From NCBI GenBank assembly GCA_003024785.1, contig PUQB01000096.1:486833-550832 (forward strand): DNA of 64,000 nt. Direction: 5' to 3'. Positions 9,429-21,858 of this stretch are shown one piece after another; the first letter of the stretch is position 1, and each line of letters begins with the position of its first letter. Both the position numbers and the translations under genes were made by a program. Source of the stretch: Selaginella tamariscina. Its lineage: Eukaryota > Streptophyta > Lycopodiopsida > Selaginellales > Selaginellaceae. The notes under the pieces were generated by a model. That model saw nothing but the letters and a program-made list of their open reading frames with translations. It made no database searches and was not told the DNA's origin.

Positions 9429-12371
9429 GAAGTCTTGAACATGTTTAAGGATGTGTTGCTAGAAGACTTGCCGCCTGAGTTACCTCCACGTCGAGCTGTG
9501 GATCACAGGATAGAGATTTTGCCAGGTTCGTCTCCACCGGTAAGAGCCCCATATTGGTTTGAATCCTTAAGAATTAGTAGAACTGAAGAGATAACTAACA
9601 GAATTGATTGGTCAAGAACACATTCAACCTAGTCGATCGCCATATGGTGCACCTATCTTGTTTGTAATGAAAAAAGATCGTATGATGCGAATGTGTGTGG
9701 ACTATCGAGCGCTAAACGTGATAACTATCAAAAATAAGTATCCTCTTCCACGAGTGGATGACTTATTTAATAGGATATCGAAAGCAAAGTATTTTTCAAG
9801 AATAGACTTGAGATCGGGTACCATCAGATTCGAGTAGCAGAGAATGACATTGAGAAGACTGCTTTTCGAACGCGTTATGGATCATTTGAGTTTCTAATCT
9901 TGCCATTCGGGTAGTGCAATGCTCCAGCAACTTTTTGCAAAATGATGGATGATGTGTTTAGAGACTATCTAGACGAGTTCATAGTGGTGTATATTGATGA
10001 CATTCTGATTTTCAGTTCGACAATCGAGGAACATGTGGAACACTTAGAAAAAGGGTTCAGAGGTTGAGAAAGAACAGTTGTATACTAAAAAGCAAATGCG
10101 CATTTGGTCAAACCAAGATAGATTTCTTGGGACACTTGATCTCAGGTGGGAAAGTTGCCATGGATCCAAAGAAAATTCAAGTTATTACCGAGTGGATGAC
10201 TTTAAAAGATGTGCATGAAGTTAGATCATTTCTTGGTCTGACAGGGTATTACAGAAGATTCATAAAGGGTTACTCGGAAATAGCAGCCCCATTGACAGAT
10301 CTTACGAAAAAATTTCATGGCATTGGACTCCAGAGTGCCAACGTGCATATGGCATTGGACTCCAGAGTGCCAACATGCATTCGTCAGGCTCAAAGAAGCT
10401 ATTTCTTCTGAGCTAGTTTTGCAGTTGCCCATCTTTGAAGATCCCTTTGAAGTAGAATGTGACGCTTCCGACTTTGCAATTGGTGGTGTATTGCAACAGA
10501 AAGGACATCCAGTGTCCTTCTTCTCGAAGAAGTTAGATGCCGCGCAAACTCGATGGCCTACTCACGAAAAGGAGATGTATGCTATTGTTGCTTCCTTGGA
10601 GTATTGGCGTTATTATCTTCCAAGTCATGGCACTGTGGTTTGGACAGATAGTGTAACTCTAAGGTATTTTGAAACGCAGCCAAAGCTATCGCCGAAGTAT
10701 GCTAGATGGCAACAGAAGTTGGCACGATTTTAGCCTGAAATCAAACATAGAGCGGGAAAGGACAATGTGGTAGCTGATGCACTCAGTAGGAAGGGCCATC
10801 TTTGGATTATGTCAGCACCCGTGTCAACTTTGGTGGATGAATTTGTGGATCCTCATGATGAGTTTGCTAAGGAAGCTTTGAGCCTGGTAGCAAAGAGGAA
10901 ACAAGTTCATCAATTACGAAAAGATGGTAATATTCCAGCAGAAATAGAAAGTCGAATGAATGCACTCAAACAGGCGCATTTTGCGGTACAAGATGGAGTT
11001 CTTTATTATAAAGAAAAGAGACTCTATGTTTCAAAAGGGACATGGAGGGAGAGGCTATTAAAAGAGCATCATGACGTTCCTTTGGCAGGACATGGTGGAA
11101 GGCATAAGACGTTGGCTTTGTTGAAACAGGGATTCTATTGGCCGAGTATGATAGCTGATGTTGCCAAGTATGTCAAGACATGCCCACATGTTAACAAGTA
11201 AAGAGCCGATCGCAAAAACAAGCTGGGAAGTTGCAGTGTATACCGATTCCAGAGCGGCCATTTCAAAGTGTTACTTTGGATTTTATCATGGGATTGCCAA
11301 AATCTTGTGGTTTTAACGCGCTCATGGTGGTAGTCGATCGGTTTTCAAAGGTTGCTCATTTCATTATAACTGTAGAGACAGTGAATGCAATTCAAGCAAC
11401 AAAGTTGTTCTTCCACGAAGTCATAAGAGTGCGCGGGCTACCAGAAACGATGATCTCAGATCGGGATCCTCGATTTACGAGCATGTTTTGGAGAACATGG
11501 TTTAAGCAGTTTGGTATGATGCTCAAGTTTAGTACAGCCTACCATCCGCAAACATGGTCAAACGGAAAGAGTGAACCGACAAATCGAGGACTATCTCAGA
11601 TGCTATGTTCAAGGTGATCAACTTGATTGGGCTGAACACTTAGATATGGCTGAGATATGTTACAATAACTCGACACACACTGCAATTGGATGTAGCCCGA
11701 TGGAAGTGTTAACTGGGAATAAGGGTGGTATTCCTCAGAGTATGGTGTTACCGAAAGACGATAGCAATCGAGTTCCATCTGTAGCAGAGTTCACATGACA
11801 ATTGTATCGAACATGGGAAGCTGCTCGTCAAGTGATGGCTGTAGCACAGGAAAGGTATCGTCAGTAATACGATAAGCATTGGCGGGATGTAGAGTATCAG
11901 GTTGGAAATATGGTATTGTTGAGTACCAAAAACCTGAAGGTTCTAACGACTCTTTCAAGGAAGTTTCTATCGCACTACATAGGTCCATACAAGGTGGTGA
12001 AGCAAGTAGGGAAAGTGGCTTATGAGTTAGATCTTCCTCCAGAGTTGGGAACAATACACAATGTGTTTCATGTCAATTTACTCGAGCCATTCCACAAGGA
12101 TGAGAAACATCCGCAGAGATATGAAAACTTACGTCCGCTTCCTGAGCTGGTCAACGATACGAAGGAGTTCGAAGTTGAGTCGATTTTGGATGCAAATGAT
12201 ATTAAATGCCGAGGGACGCAGAAACCTAAACGAGAATATTTTGTTAAGTGGAAGGGTTACCCGGCATGCAAGTCGACATGGGAAGCATTGGATAATCTAC
12301 AGAACGCGATGGAGATAGTGAAGGAGTTTGAGGCAAAGTCTCAAACTATTAGTAATGACAATGAGAAATAA
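9426..12371 (+). pseudogene. Chromovirus pol: RT, RNase H, integrase, chromodomain (frameshifted)
   Basis: The domain order of a Ty3/gypsy chromovirus is readable across several frames. Reverse transcriptase runs from 9430, with the [10 protein letters not shown] box near 9690 and the YIDD catalytic box near 9990. RNase H lies at about 10420-10760. Integrase follows with an HHCC-like zinc region (11070-11200), where the second Cys pair reads CPHV instead of CPTC. The DDE core begins at about 11280. A C-terminal chromodomain (12175-12330, FVKWKGYPACKSTWEALDN) ends the reading. Breaks include a 32-bp tandem duplication at 10317-10380, stops near 9630, 9835 and 11798, and others. It encodes the enzymes for reverse transcription and integration, with the chromodomain directing insertion to modified histone H3. 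It is not functional as written. Confidence 0.9.
10317..10380 (+). repeat. 32-bp tandem duplication inside pol
   Basis: A 32-bp unit beginning ATGGCATTGGACTCCAGAG starts at 10317 and again at 10349, with a single difference. The extra unit shifts the frame between reverse transcriptase and RNase H. Confidence 0.9.
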
Positions 12372-12748
12372 AGTGAACTTAATTCTTATTAAACTAGGGG
12401 CCGACAGACAACCTTAACTAGAGGCCTCCAATATAAATTCTAGTTAACTTAAAAGAAATTAAGTAACTTGTTGTCTGTGTCGGGTGACAGACTTTGCAGA
12501 CGTGCAAAAGGTCTCCAAGTGACTTCTTGTCGCAGGTGGTGCCTCCGGCAGCTGAGTTGTCGCTCAGTGAACGACAGTTCTGAAGTACTTGGCTTCGCAT
12601 AATGCAAGGGGGGTAATAAAACTTGTGAACTTTTTGCTGACTCCGTATAGAGTGATTAGCGTTAGTTTTCAGTTAATTTTTCCTAACCTAGTCTAATCTT
12701 GCAGTTAGATGTCAACGAGGACGTTGACATTTTCAAAGGTGGGGAGTG
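12372..12748 (+). other. 3' untranslated part of the element with polypurine tract
   Basis: No gene is present between the pol stop and the 3' LTR. The block recurs in other copies (14231-14560, 47781-48136 and 63633-63770, reversed). It ends in the purine run GGTGGGGAGTG at 12738-12748, directly before TGTCATAG. This is the plus-strand priming site. Confidence 0.8.
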
Positions 12749-13739
12749 TGTCATAGTTTTTACTATGACTCGACCCTTTACCTTGGGGTTTGATTGTTGT
12801 TACCTACTGAGTTGTGTGGTGAACCTTAGTTGTAGTGAGAAACAGCCCCGCTTAGTGCACTTAGGTGTTTAGGGTAGTCCGGCTGGTTGTCACTAGGTAC
12901 CTCGAGAAACTCTAGGCGAAGGTAGTACTTACCCTTTATTACCCTTTAGAAAACTCTCCCCAGTTTGACATTACAAAGATAGGTTTTCTTTTAAATATAG
13001 CTTGTCAAAAAGAGTTAGGGACACCCCTAGGGTTGACCTAACTCTAGGGTTGCCCTAACCCCACGCCCTAATACCCCACCTCTAGGGGTTAGGTTTAGGG
13101 TTAGGTTAGGACAACCATTTTCTCTAAGGGCTGGCATTTCCGTGCCAGCCCACTTACTCATTTAGGTAAACCGGGGGGGGGGGGGTTTATCACATAAATA
13201 AGGTAGAGTATATGTAGTGAGGCTTCCTAGGTTCAAAAGAGAGCTCGATAACCTCCTACCGGTGCAAGCTAAGCTTGTGTCGTCAAGGTGCAAACCTCCG
13301 TTGTGCCACCCTAACTTCCACACGACAGGGGTACAACCCACCCTAGGGTTAGACTGTCCTTATTGTTGGCAGGATCACGCCTTTGAGACATGGGCATGTC
13401 ACTTCCAAGGAGTTAGTTAGATTCCTTGGTCCGAAAACCTGCTCGCAAGCTCAAAGGCATTGCCCGAGTTCACGTTCCACAAAACTAGTGGTTGAGGCCT
13501 TGCTCCGGCCGCCTCAACCACGCCAAGCTAGGAACGACACCTAAGGCTCGGCTAGTCCGTGCATCCTGATTCACAAGGTGAGTCTCGTTCGTGCACTTAG
13601 TCAATTAGGGGTTTGAGTTCCTAGGGCTTGGGTTCCTAATACGGGTTATTTTACCAAATTTTGTGGGGTTTCCAGAGAGGGGATTCCAGGGTTGGCACTT
13701 GGCAAGCCGCCTTTGTGGCACCAGGTAAAAACTTTGACA
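12749..13739 (+). repeat. 3' LTR-A of the nested element
   Basis: This complete 991-bp LTR runs from TGTCATAG to TTTGACA, with the hairpin, telomere-like block (13015-13110), G-tract (13172-13184) and ACATAAATAAGG segment. It differs from the 5' LTR by small indels and substitutions, so the insertion is not recent. Confidence 0.9.
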
Positions 13740-14230
13740 CAAGAAGCCTCACTACATATACTCTACCTTATTTATGTGACAGACCCCCCCCCCCCCCCCC
13801 TTATTTACCTAAGTGAGTAAAGTAAGTGGGCTGGCACGAAAATGCCAGCCCTTAGAGAAAATGGTTGTCCTAACCTAACCCTAAACCTAACCCCTAAGGG
13901 GGGTTATTAGGGCGTGGGATTAGGGCAACCATAGGGTTAGGTCAACCCTAGGGGTGTCCCTAACTCTTTTTGACAAGCTATATTTAAAGAAAACCTATCT
14001 TTGTAATGTCAAACTGGGGGAGAGTTTTCTAAAGGGTAATAAAGGGTAAGTACTACCTTCGCCTAGAGTTTCTCGAGGTACCTAGTGATAGCCGGTCGGA
14101 CTACCCCTAAACACCTAAGTGCACTAAGCGGGGCTGTTTCTCACTACAACTAGGGTTTGCCACATAAGTCGGTAGGTAACAACAGTCAAACCCCAAAGTA
14201 AAGGGTCGAGTCATAGTAAAAACTATGACA
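13740..14230 (-). repeat. LTR-A, 5' half of the split LTR
   Basis: This continues the minus-strand LTR interrupted at 8391. On the minus strand it starts at 14230 with TGTCATAG. Its flank at 14231 is the complement of the polypurine tract, so this is the 3' LTR of the minus-strand element to its right. Confidence 0.85.
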
Positions 14231-17179
14231 CACTCCCCACCTTTGAAAATGTCAACGTCCTCGTTGACGTCTAACTCTAAAACTAGACTAGGTTAGGAAA
14301 AATTAACTGAAAACTAACACTAATCACTCTATGCGGAGTCAGCAAAATGTTCACAAGTTTTATTACCCCCTTGCATTATGTGAAGCCAAGTACTTCAGAA
14401 CCGTCGTTCACTAAGCGACAACTTAGCTGCCGGAGGCATCACCTGCGACAAGAAGTCACTTGGAGACCTTTTGCACGTCTGCAAAGTCTATCACCCGACA
14501 CAGATAACAAGTTCCCTAAACCCTAGAAATAAGTTCACTTTATTTCTCATCATCATTACTAACAGTTTGAGCTTGCCTTAAACTCCTTCACTATCTCCAT
14601 CACGTTCTGTAGATTATCCAATGGTTCCCATGTCAACTCGCATGTCGGGTAACCCTTTCCACTTAACAAGATATTCTCGTTTACGTTTCCGCGTCCTTCA
14701 ACGTTTAATATCCTTTGCATCTAAAATTGACTCAACTTCGAACTCCTTCGTATCACCGACCAGCTCAAGAAGTGGACGTAAGTTCTCATATCTCTGCGGA
14801 TGTTTCTCATCCTTGTGGAATGGCTCGAGTAAATTGACATGAAACACATTGTGTATTGTTCCCAACTCCGGAGGAAGATCTAATTCATAAGCCACTTTCC
14901 CTACTTGCTTCACCACCTTGTATGGACCTATGTAGTGCGATAGAAACTTCCTCGAAAGAGTCGTTGGAACCTTCAAGTTTTTGGTACTCAACAATACCAT
15001 ATCCCCAACCTGATACTTTACGTCCCGCCGATGCTTATCGTACTGCTGACGATACCTTTCCTGTGCTGTAGCCATCGCTTGACAAGCAACTTCCCATGTC
15101 TGATACAATTGTCCCGTGAACTCTACTACAGATGGAACTCGATTGCTCTCGTCTTTCGGTAACACCATACTCTGAGGAACACCACCCTTATTCCCAGTTA
15201 ACACTTCCATCGGGCTACATCTGATTGCAGTGTGTGTCGAGTTATTGTAACATATCTCAGCCATATCCAAGTGTTCAGCCCAATCAAGTTGATCACCTTG
15301 AACATAGCATCTGAGATAGTCCTCGACTTGTATGTTCACTCTCTCCGTTTGACCATCTGTTTGCGGATGGTAAGCCATACTGGACTTCAGCATCATACCA
15401 AACTACTTAAACAACATCCCCCAAAACTTCCCCATAAACCGAGGATCCCGATCTAAGATCATGGTTTTCGGTAGTCCGCGCACTCTTACAACCTCGTGGA
15501 AGAACAACTTTACTACTTGTTTTGCATTCATTGTCTCTACAATTGGAACAAAATAAGTCTAAAGTAACACTTTGAAATGGCCGCTCTGGAATCGGTATAC
15601 ATTGTAACTTCCCAGCTCGTTTTTGCGATCGGCTCTTTACTTGTTGACATGTGGGGCATGTCTTGACATAGTTGGCAACATCATTTATCATACCCGGCCA
15701 ATAGAATCCCTATTTCAACAAAGCCAATGTCTTATGCCTTTCACTATGTCCTACCAAAGGAATGTCGTGATGCTCTCTTAACAACCTCTCCCTCCATGTC
15801 CCTTCTGGAACATAGAGTCTCTTTTCTTTATAATAAAGAATTCCATCTCGTACTGCAAAATGCGCCTGTTTGAGTGCATCCATTCGACTTCTATTCCTGC
15901 TGGAATATTACCATCTTTTCGTAATTGATGAACTTGTTTCCTCTTTGCTACCAAGCTCAAAGCCTCCTTAACAAACTCATCCTAAAGGATACGCCTCACA
16001 AATTCATCCACCAAAGTTGACACAAGTGCTGACATAATCTGAAGATGGCCCTTCCTACTGAGTGCATCAGCTACTACATTGTCCTTTCCTGCTCTATGTT
16101 TGATTTCAGGCTGAAATCGTGCCAACTTCTGTTGCCATCTAGCATACTTCGGCGATAGCTTTGGCTGCGTTTCAAAATACCTTAGAGTTACACTATCTGT
16201 CCAAACCACAGTGCCATGACTTGGAAGATAATAACGCCAATACTCCAAGGAAGCAACAATAGCATACATCTCCTTTTCGTGAGTAGGCCATCGAGTTTGC
16301 GCGGCATCTAACTTCTTCGAGAAAAAGGACATTGGATGTCCTTTTTGTTGCAATACACCCGGAAGCGTCACATTCTACTTCAAAGGGATCTTCAAAGATG
16401 GGCAATTACAAAATTGGCTCAGAAGAGATAGCCTCTTTGAGTTTGATGAACGCATGTTGGCACTCTGGAGTTCAAACCCACTACTTAACATATTCATCAT
16501 ATGTTAATATTCGACATTCCGTTGTATTACCAGTTCAACACCATAGTCTGCTTCTAGAGTTACACTCTCGAAAACATGTACTTTTACACTTTATGTCAAA
16601 ATGTAGTGTTCCCTCTTATGTTTGAATATGCCCCTTCTCCCAAAGTCAAAGACGCACATTTAACATAAGCCTTTCCCCGTTTGAACACTCTAGTTGGACT
16701 CAATATTGAATCTTGACCTAAGCCAAAACTCAATCGTCATAGTCATGTTCTCAAATCATGTGTTATCCCAAGTCCAAACACCTTAAAGAAAAGAAAATTT
16801 TCAATAATGTGTAGAATAGGATATCACAAGGCCCATCTCACAAGACTTAGTTTGTAAGCTAGAACAAACTAACATGCCACGTCTTGTGGAAGTATATCGT
16901 AAAGTAACATGAACATCCATAAGGTAAAGTAACCTGGCATATAACTTGGAAGTTGCCTTCTGTGTGCTACCGCCAACAATGGAGTCCATAACCCACACCC
17001 ACTTATGAAGTAGGTGTTCTCTAAAGAGTTACAGATCTTAGGACCAACTCTCCGCACAGAATTCAGACGTTAGCCGAAAGTGATAAAGTACTTCAAGAAT
17101 TTAGAACTAACTAAACCCTAAAATACACTACACTTTAGGTAGTCCTACTGACCGTAGAGAACCTGGCTCCGATACCAAT
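14231..17179 (-). mobile_element. Internal region of a minus-strand chromovirus with unlike LTRs
   Basis: In minus orientation the internal region reads leader and primer site (TGGTATCGGAGCC near 17166-17177), an unrecognised stretch (about 16410-17050), RNase H, integrase, chromodomain, 3' untranslated block and polypurine tract (14231-14245). Gag, protease and most of the reverse transcriptase are missing. The 5' leader matches that of the left-edge element. Its 5' LTR is type B (17180-18904) while its 3' LTR is type A (split at 7874-8391 and 13740-14230). The element is therefore chimeric or assembled by recombination. Confidence 0.75.
14560..16405 (-). pseudogene. Chromovirus pol remnant: RNase H, integrase, chromodomain
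   Basis: Reading from right to left, an RNase H portion (16371-15990) starts just after the point where the nested element has its 32-bp duplication. Next comes integrase with the zinc region ending CPTCQQVK (near 15650), then the core and the DGQTERVN box near 15345. The conserved 3' part (15396-14698) runs through the SRKFLSHYIGPYKVVKQVGK segment. A shifted chromodomain lies at about 14700-14560. Integrase is broken at about 15410-15560 by a deletion. The longest intact frame is 232 codons (14698-15396). The element is dead but less eroded than its neighbours in the integrase C-terminus. Confidence 0.85.
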
Positions 17180-18904
17180 TGTCAGAGTTTTAACCCGAAG
17201 GGCCAACACGTGGCAACATGTGGCTGCCAAGTGGCCATCCGGCATCATCACCCTGTGTGAGCAATGCTAAGTCTTATAAGATAACCCTAAGAGTCTGACT
17301 TAGAGGCCCAATTGGGCAGAAGACTTAGAGTCCTACCCTAAATCCCCTAGAATGACCATCCCCTAAACCCTAGAGGATAACCCGAGTAGACTTTAGAATC
17401 CTATCCTAGTAGATCTAGACAGGCTCATGCCCTAACCCCACTATGGAGATGGGTCTCACACATACCCCTGTGACATAGCTAAGGCATCATCACTTACCCC
17501 TTGAGGAATCACCCTCATTTGGGAGTACAATCCCTTTAGGGCGACAAGGGGTACCCTGAACCACGACTAACCCCTAAGGGTTTGAGTGGCCAAGTCATAC
17601 CCTAGACTTAGGGCTAGTACTTAGTGAGGACACAAGGGTGTGCCGTAGGCGGGCACGAGTGTTCTGCTAAGCAAACTCCCTAAAGCTAGGTTTGGATAAC
17701 TCTAAGTACATAACCTTGCGAATCCCTCACGAAAGAGCTTTTGCTAACGAGCTTAGGTTGTTCAACCCTGGATTCCAAGGAGAACACTCCCTAGCCAAGT
17801 GTGCCTAAGCACACCTGGTTACGAGACCTAACCTCCCTTGAGCAAATGCCCAAGGCTTAGCACCCTAGTGCGAGCACAAGCATGTCTATTTGTCAGAGTA
17901 TCCAACCCCTTGGCGACAAGCCCATGACACAACCCCAAAGGACGTGCCTCGGGCGTTGTATCGTGTGACGTTTAACTCAATGTCACATCTCCATGTGACA
18001 CTGCCTTCCTTATCATGCCATAGCCCTTAGATTCGAGAGTTGCACCAAGTGCCACAAACGTGGCTCCTAAATGCCAACTCTAGAACTCCTCAATTATCTC
18101 TTAAGACCCAGTAAGGAAACCCTGTCAATCAAGAACTCACAACCACATTTGGACAAGGACACGAATGTGCCTTGGTTAGCTGTGAGTGTTGCTCCTAGCT
18201 TGACGTGGAGGAGGAGGTTGGAGACAAGCCACAACCTCTGCCTCTTGGAACGTGAATCCCGACAAAACCTCCCAGGCATTGGATTCACCAACGTTAAGGG
18301 TAAGCTACCCCGAAGGTGGGACGTACTCTTATCATCTGGAAGTTAGGGTGGCACAACAAAGGGTTGTACCTTAACGACACAAGCTAAAGCTTGCACCAAC
18401 AGAAGAGCAACGAACTCAGTCATGAACCCAGGAGCTCTCCTACGTATACTCTACCTTATTTATGTGACAGACCCCTCCCCCCCCCCTCTTTTCCTGTATG
18501 TGTAAGTGGGCTGGCACATAATGCCAACCCCTTAGTTAATGAGATGAGTTTGCACACTAACCCCTACCCCTAAACCCTACCCAAGGGGGTGGGGGTTTTA
18601 GGGCGTGGGTTAGGGCAACCCTAGGGTTAGGTCAACCCTAGGGGTGTTCCTAACCCTATTTAACATGCCAAACTCATATTAACTAGGACGTCAAAATCGG
18701 GGGTGGGTTTTCTAGAAGGTAAGTGCTACCTTCGCTTAGAGTTTCTTGCAACATCTAAAGATAGCCAGTCAGACTACCCTTAAACACTTAAGTGCACTAA
18801 GCGGGGCTGTTTCTCACTACATCTAGAGTTTGTCAACATAGTACAGTAGGTAACAACAGTCACCGTCCAAAGTAAAGGGTTGACTCATAGTAAAAACTAT
18901 GACA
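17180..18904 (-). repeat. LTR-B serving as 5' LTR of the minus-strand element
   Basis: On the minus strand this complete LTR-B (1,725 bp) starts TGTCATAG at 18904 and ends CTCTGACA at 17180. A primer site follows immediately. It has the second hairpin at about 17979-18002, a C-tract at 18476-18486 and telomere-like blocks near 18555-18650. Confidence 0.88.
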
Positions 18905-19447
18905 AGTAGGAGCCTTTCGTGAGGCACTTGTGGGTTGTGTACTTATGGTTATCCAAATTTAGCCTTGGGGAGTTTACTTAGTAGAACACTCGTGTTTGCC
19001 TACAGTGCACACTCGTGTCCTCACTAAGTATTAGCCCTAGGACTAAGGTATGACTTGACCACTCAAACCCTTAAGGGTTAGTCGTGGTACAAGTCACCCA
19101 TTGTCACCTTAAAGGGTTGTACTCCCTGATGAGGGTGATTCCTCAAAGGGTAATCACGATGCCTTAGCTCTGTCATAGGGGTATGTGCAAGGCATGTCTC
19201 CTTAGAGGGGTTGGGACATGAGTCTATCTAGGTCTTTTGGGGCAGGATCTTAAAGTCTACTTGGGTTATCCTCTAAAGTTCAGAGGATAGTCATTCTAGG
19301 GGGACTTAGGGTTAGGACCCTAAGTCTTATGCCTATTGAAGCATCTGAGTCAGGCTGTAGAGGTTGTCTTTGAAGATTTGGTGTTGCTCACACAAAGAAT
19401 TGATGTCGGAAGGCCACATGTTAACCCTTCGGGTTAAAACTCTAACA
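18905..19447 (+). repeat. LTR-B 3'-end fragment (plus)
   Basis: This corresponds to roughly the last 550 bp of LTR-B and ends GGGTTAAAACTCTAACA. It lies head to head with the complete minus-strand LTR-B, so the two form an inverted arrangement. Confidence 0.75.
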
Positions 19448-20004
19448 TGGAGGCTCCATCACATAAATAAGGTAGAGTATGCAGGAGTGAAGGTTTTTGG
19501 GTTCATGACTGAGTTCGTTACTTTTCTCCTGGTGCAAGCTCTAGCTTGTGTCATCAAGGCACACTCGAAGGTGGGACGTACCCCTAATGTTTGGAAGTTA
19601 GGGCAGCACAACATAGGGTTGTGCCTTAACAACACAAGCTAGAGCTTGCACCAGCAGAAGAGTAATGAACTCAGTCATGAACCCAGGAACTTTCCTACAT
19701 GTACTACATAATATATGTGACAGAGGCCCCCTGTTTTCCTATTTACATAAATGGGCTAGCATAGAATCTCATTCCCAAAGGGAATATACTTGATGAGTTA
19801 ATTAAATGACCCATTGACCTCTAAACCCTAACCCAAGGGGTTTAGGGCAACCCTAGGGTTAATTCAACCCTAGAGGTGTTTTTATCCATATTTGACATGC
19901 TAAACTCACTAAAACCACCCAAAAACCTATGAAAAACTAGGGTAAGAGTTTTCTAAATAGAAGTGCTAAGTTCACCTAAAGTTTCTTGCAAATACCTAAG
20001 ATGT
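19448..20004. repeat. Inverted LTR-B middle fragments (palindromic)
   Basis: 19448-19565 is the promoter-R part of LTR-B in plus orientation (ACATAAATAAGG...GCTTGTGTC). 19566-20004 is LTR-B in minus orientation and includes the complement of the same part (about 19628-19720). The shared arms are about 100 bp long, so the transcript could fold back. The minus part resembles the 61740-63434 copy more than the others. Confidence 0.7.
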
Positions 20005-20215
20005 TCCCCAAGATGCTTGCTGAGGCTTGGAGAGGGATTCCTTCTTGGATGAGAGGTGTTCCTCAAGATGCTAGCCATGACTTAGAGTGTTATTCCTTCT
20101 TGGATGCAACCTATTCCCTAGGATGCTAGTCTTGACTCTTAGGAAGAGATGCATTCCCTAAAATGCTAGCCATGACTTGGAGGGTGATTCCTCCTTAGAT
20201 AAGATGTTGGTCATC
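20004..20215. repeat. Degenerate minisatellite, about four units of 45-56 bp
   Basis: Units share TTCC-[CT]-[CT]-AAGATGCTAGCCATGACTTGGAG followed by a GATTCCTTCTTGGATGAGA-like end. Copies diverge by several bases and small indels. No coding function is apparent. Confidence 0.75.
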
Positions 20216-20829
20216 AGGGACTTAGCAGGTTAGATGTCGAATAAGTGTGAATGTAAGTAGTTCTAGTGGTTGTTAGGACATTGTTGTTAATGTTTAACTC
20301 TAGGGTTTTGAGCCAAAGGTCCAATCATCTCCTCAGAGATATATGGGGTAGAGGTGTCCTATGATGACATATGGAAAGGCATTTGATAGTAGCAGGCCAG
20401 AGAGTGAGCAAGGAAGAAGAGGATGACATTGAGAGTGAGACTCCAGGTGTTGCATATGGAAACTGTATAGGGAAGTGAAAAATAAAAATAAAAATTAATA
20501 AGAGCACCGAGCTTCTTGCTAACACATTGAAGGCAACCATGCAAAGGTCTTATTACAAATTTCTAAGTCTCAAGGCTCTAGAGACCAAGAGTTAGAGCTT
20601 GATAGAGAATGCAAGTGAAGGAAGAGAGGACTGCATTATTAGGTGCGTTAGGACTACGGCAGAGGGAGTAAAGAGGATGGGAGTTGCAATGGAGATTGTG
20701 CTCCATATTGCATGTTAGATATTGCATTCATAAGTACAAGCGATTATTCGATCGATGTTTAATATTGATGTGTTTGAATTTCAGATTGGCTTGTTAGTAG
20801 TGAGAGAGAGGCACTTGAGTAGATTAAGG
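20216..20829. other. Unassigned spacer
   Basis: No gene was recognised. Short frames near 20325-20545 lack family features. Low-complexity AAAAATAAAAATAAAAA lies at about 20479-20495. Confidence 0.4.
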
Positions 20830-21520
20830 TTGCAACAATGGTTGAGCAACAATTAGAGTTGGAGTATGATGAACTACTTCATGTCTTCTTGCAATTGTGA
20901 TTGCCATTTCTTATGTTTAAAAAAAAAATTATTAATTATAATAAACTTGTGAAAAGACTCAAGTAATATGATGATTCACTTGCCTTTGATCTTCTTGAGT
21001 TTGGAGTGCTACATGAGAATAACTTGCAAGAGTTTATAATTGCTACAACTACATGTAGGAATGTGGGTGAAGCCAAGTAAGCACTACACGATTAAATAGT
21101 TTTTAAATGGATTACTACGATGATGAACGATGGAGAGACATTTTAAGATGTCAAAAGAGTTGCTTCTTTTTGGCTGTGTTCAATGTCATCTACATATCTA
21201 AAGCTATAAGATACAAACTACAGACTTGCAATTTTTGTTACAAGTTGACAAAGGACTTTGAGTTTTCTGGACTTGTTAGAGTGGCTTGCCATTGGTCAAA
21301 CCTGAGCAATACTGTGCCTTGTGGACTTGTCAAGCAATCATTGATGTGTTCATGTACAAGATCATGCAATTATCTAAATTGTCAAGCAATGTTGGTAGGA
21401 GGAGGTTTCTAGACTTGCATGTAGGTTCAGTGCATGATGGGAGGATTTGGAATCCGTATTACTTGGAAAGTCTCGCTTCAGTGGGCAGACCTTATATAGA
21501 CACAAGGTGGACCTTGTCTC
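20830..21520 (+). pseudogene. PIF/Harbinger-type transposase relic
   Basis: Across shifting frames the reading resembles plant Harbinger transposases. A D-E-R-W-R-D-I-F-R-M-like start (about 21118-21145) is followed by an S-F-F-W-L-C-S-like segment. A later VGSVHDGRIWN box (about 21421-21460) corresponds to the family's G-S-V-H-D-A-R motif after the second catalytic Asp. Many stops and shifts are present and no full DDE set is visible. It differs from the better-preserved transposase at 55486-56648, so at least two lineages have lived here. Confidence 0.5.
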
Positions 21521-21858
21521 TCCTTCACGGCACATGCGCAATACGACGGATCAATATATAAGTCTGGCTCCATTATTTGATAGATGACCACTTATGCCCG
21601 CAAAGTACTTACATCGTTCTTAAGTACTTACAGGTAAGTATATAATATCCTCCTGACCAGAAAATTAAGATGCCATTACAAAGGCATACGCACATATATT
21701 TGTAGCATCCGAAATATACACATGATAACCTTTTTGACCGGGCTATTAAATCGACTTTGACACGTCTCAGTGTGTGTGTGTGTGAGTGCGTGCGTGAGAG
21801 AGAGAGTACAATTTATATATTGTTGTCAAAAAATAATAAATAATTTTACATGCACACT

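Larger units (their letters stand above)
8392..13739 (+). mobile_element. Nested chromovirus with LTR-A ends, internally deleted
   Basis: This plus-strand Ty3/gypsy element runs from TGTCATAG at 8392 to TTTGACA at 13739. Its 5' LTR lies at 8392-9350 and its 3' LTR at 12749-13739. The primer site, gag and protease are missing: pol follows the 5' LTR within about 80 bp. The insertion splits an older minus-strand LTR-A. The bases flanking it are CATGA (8387-8391) and CAAGA (13740-13744), while uninterrupted copies read CAGGA there. This fits a diverged 5-bp target duplication. Confidence 0.88.
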
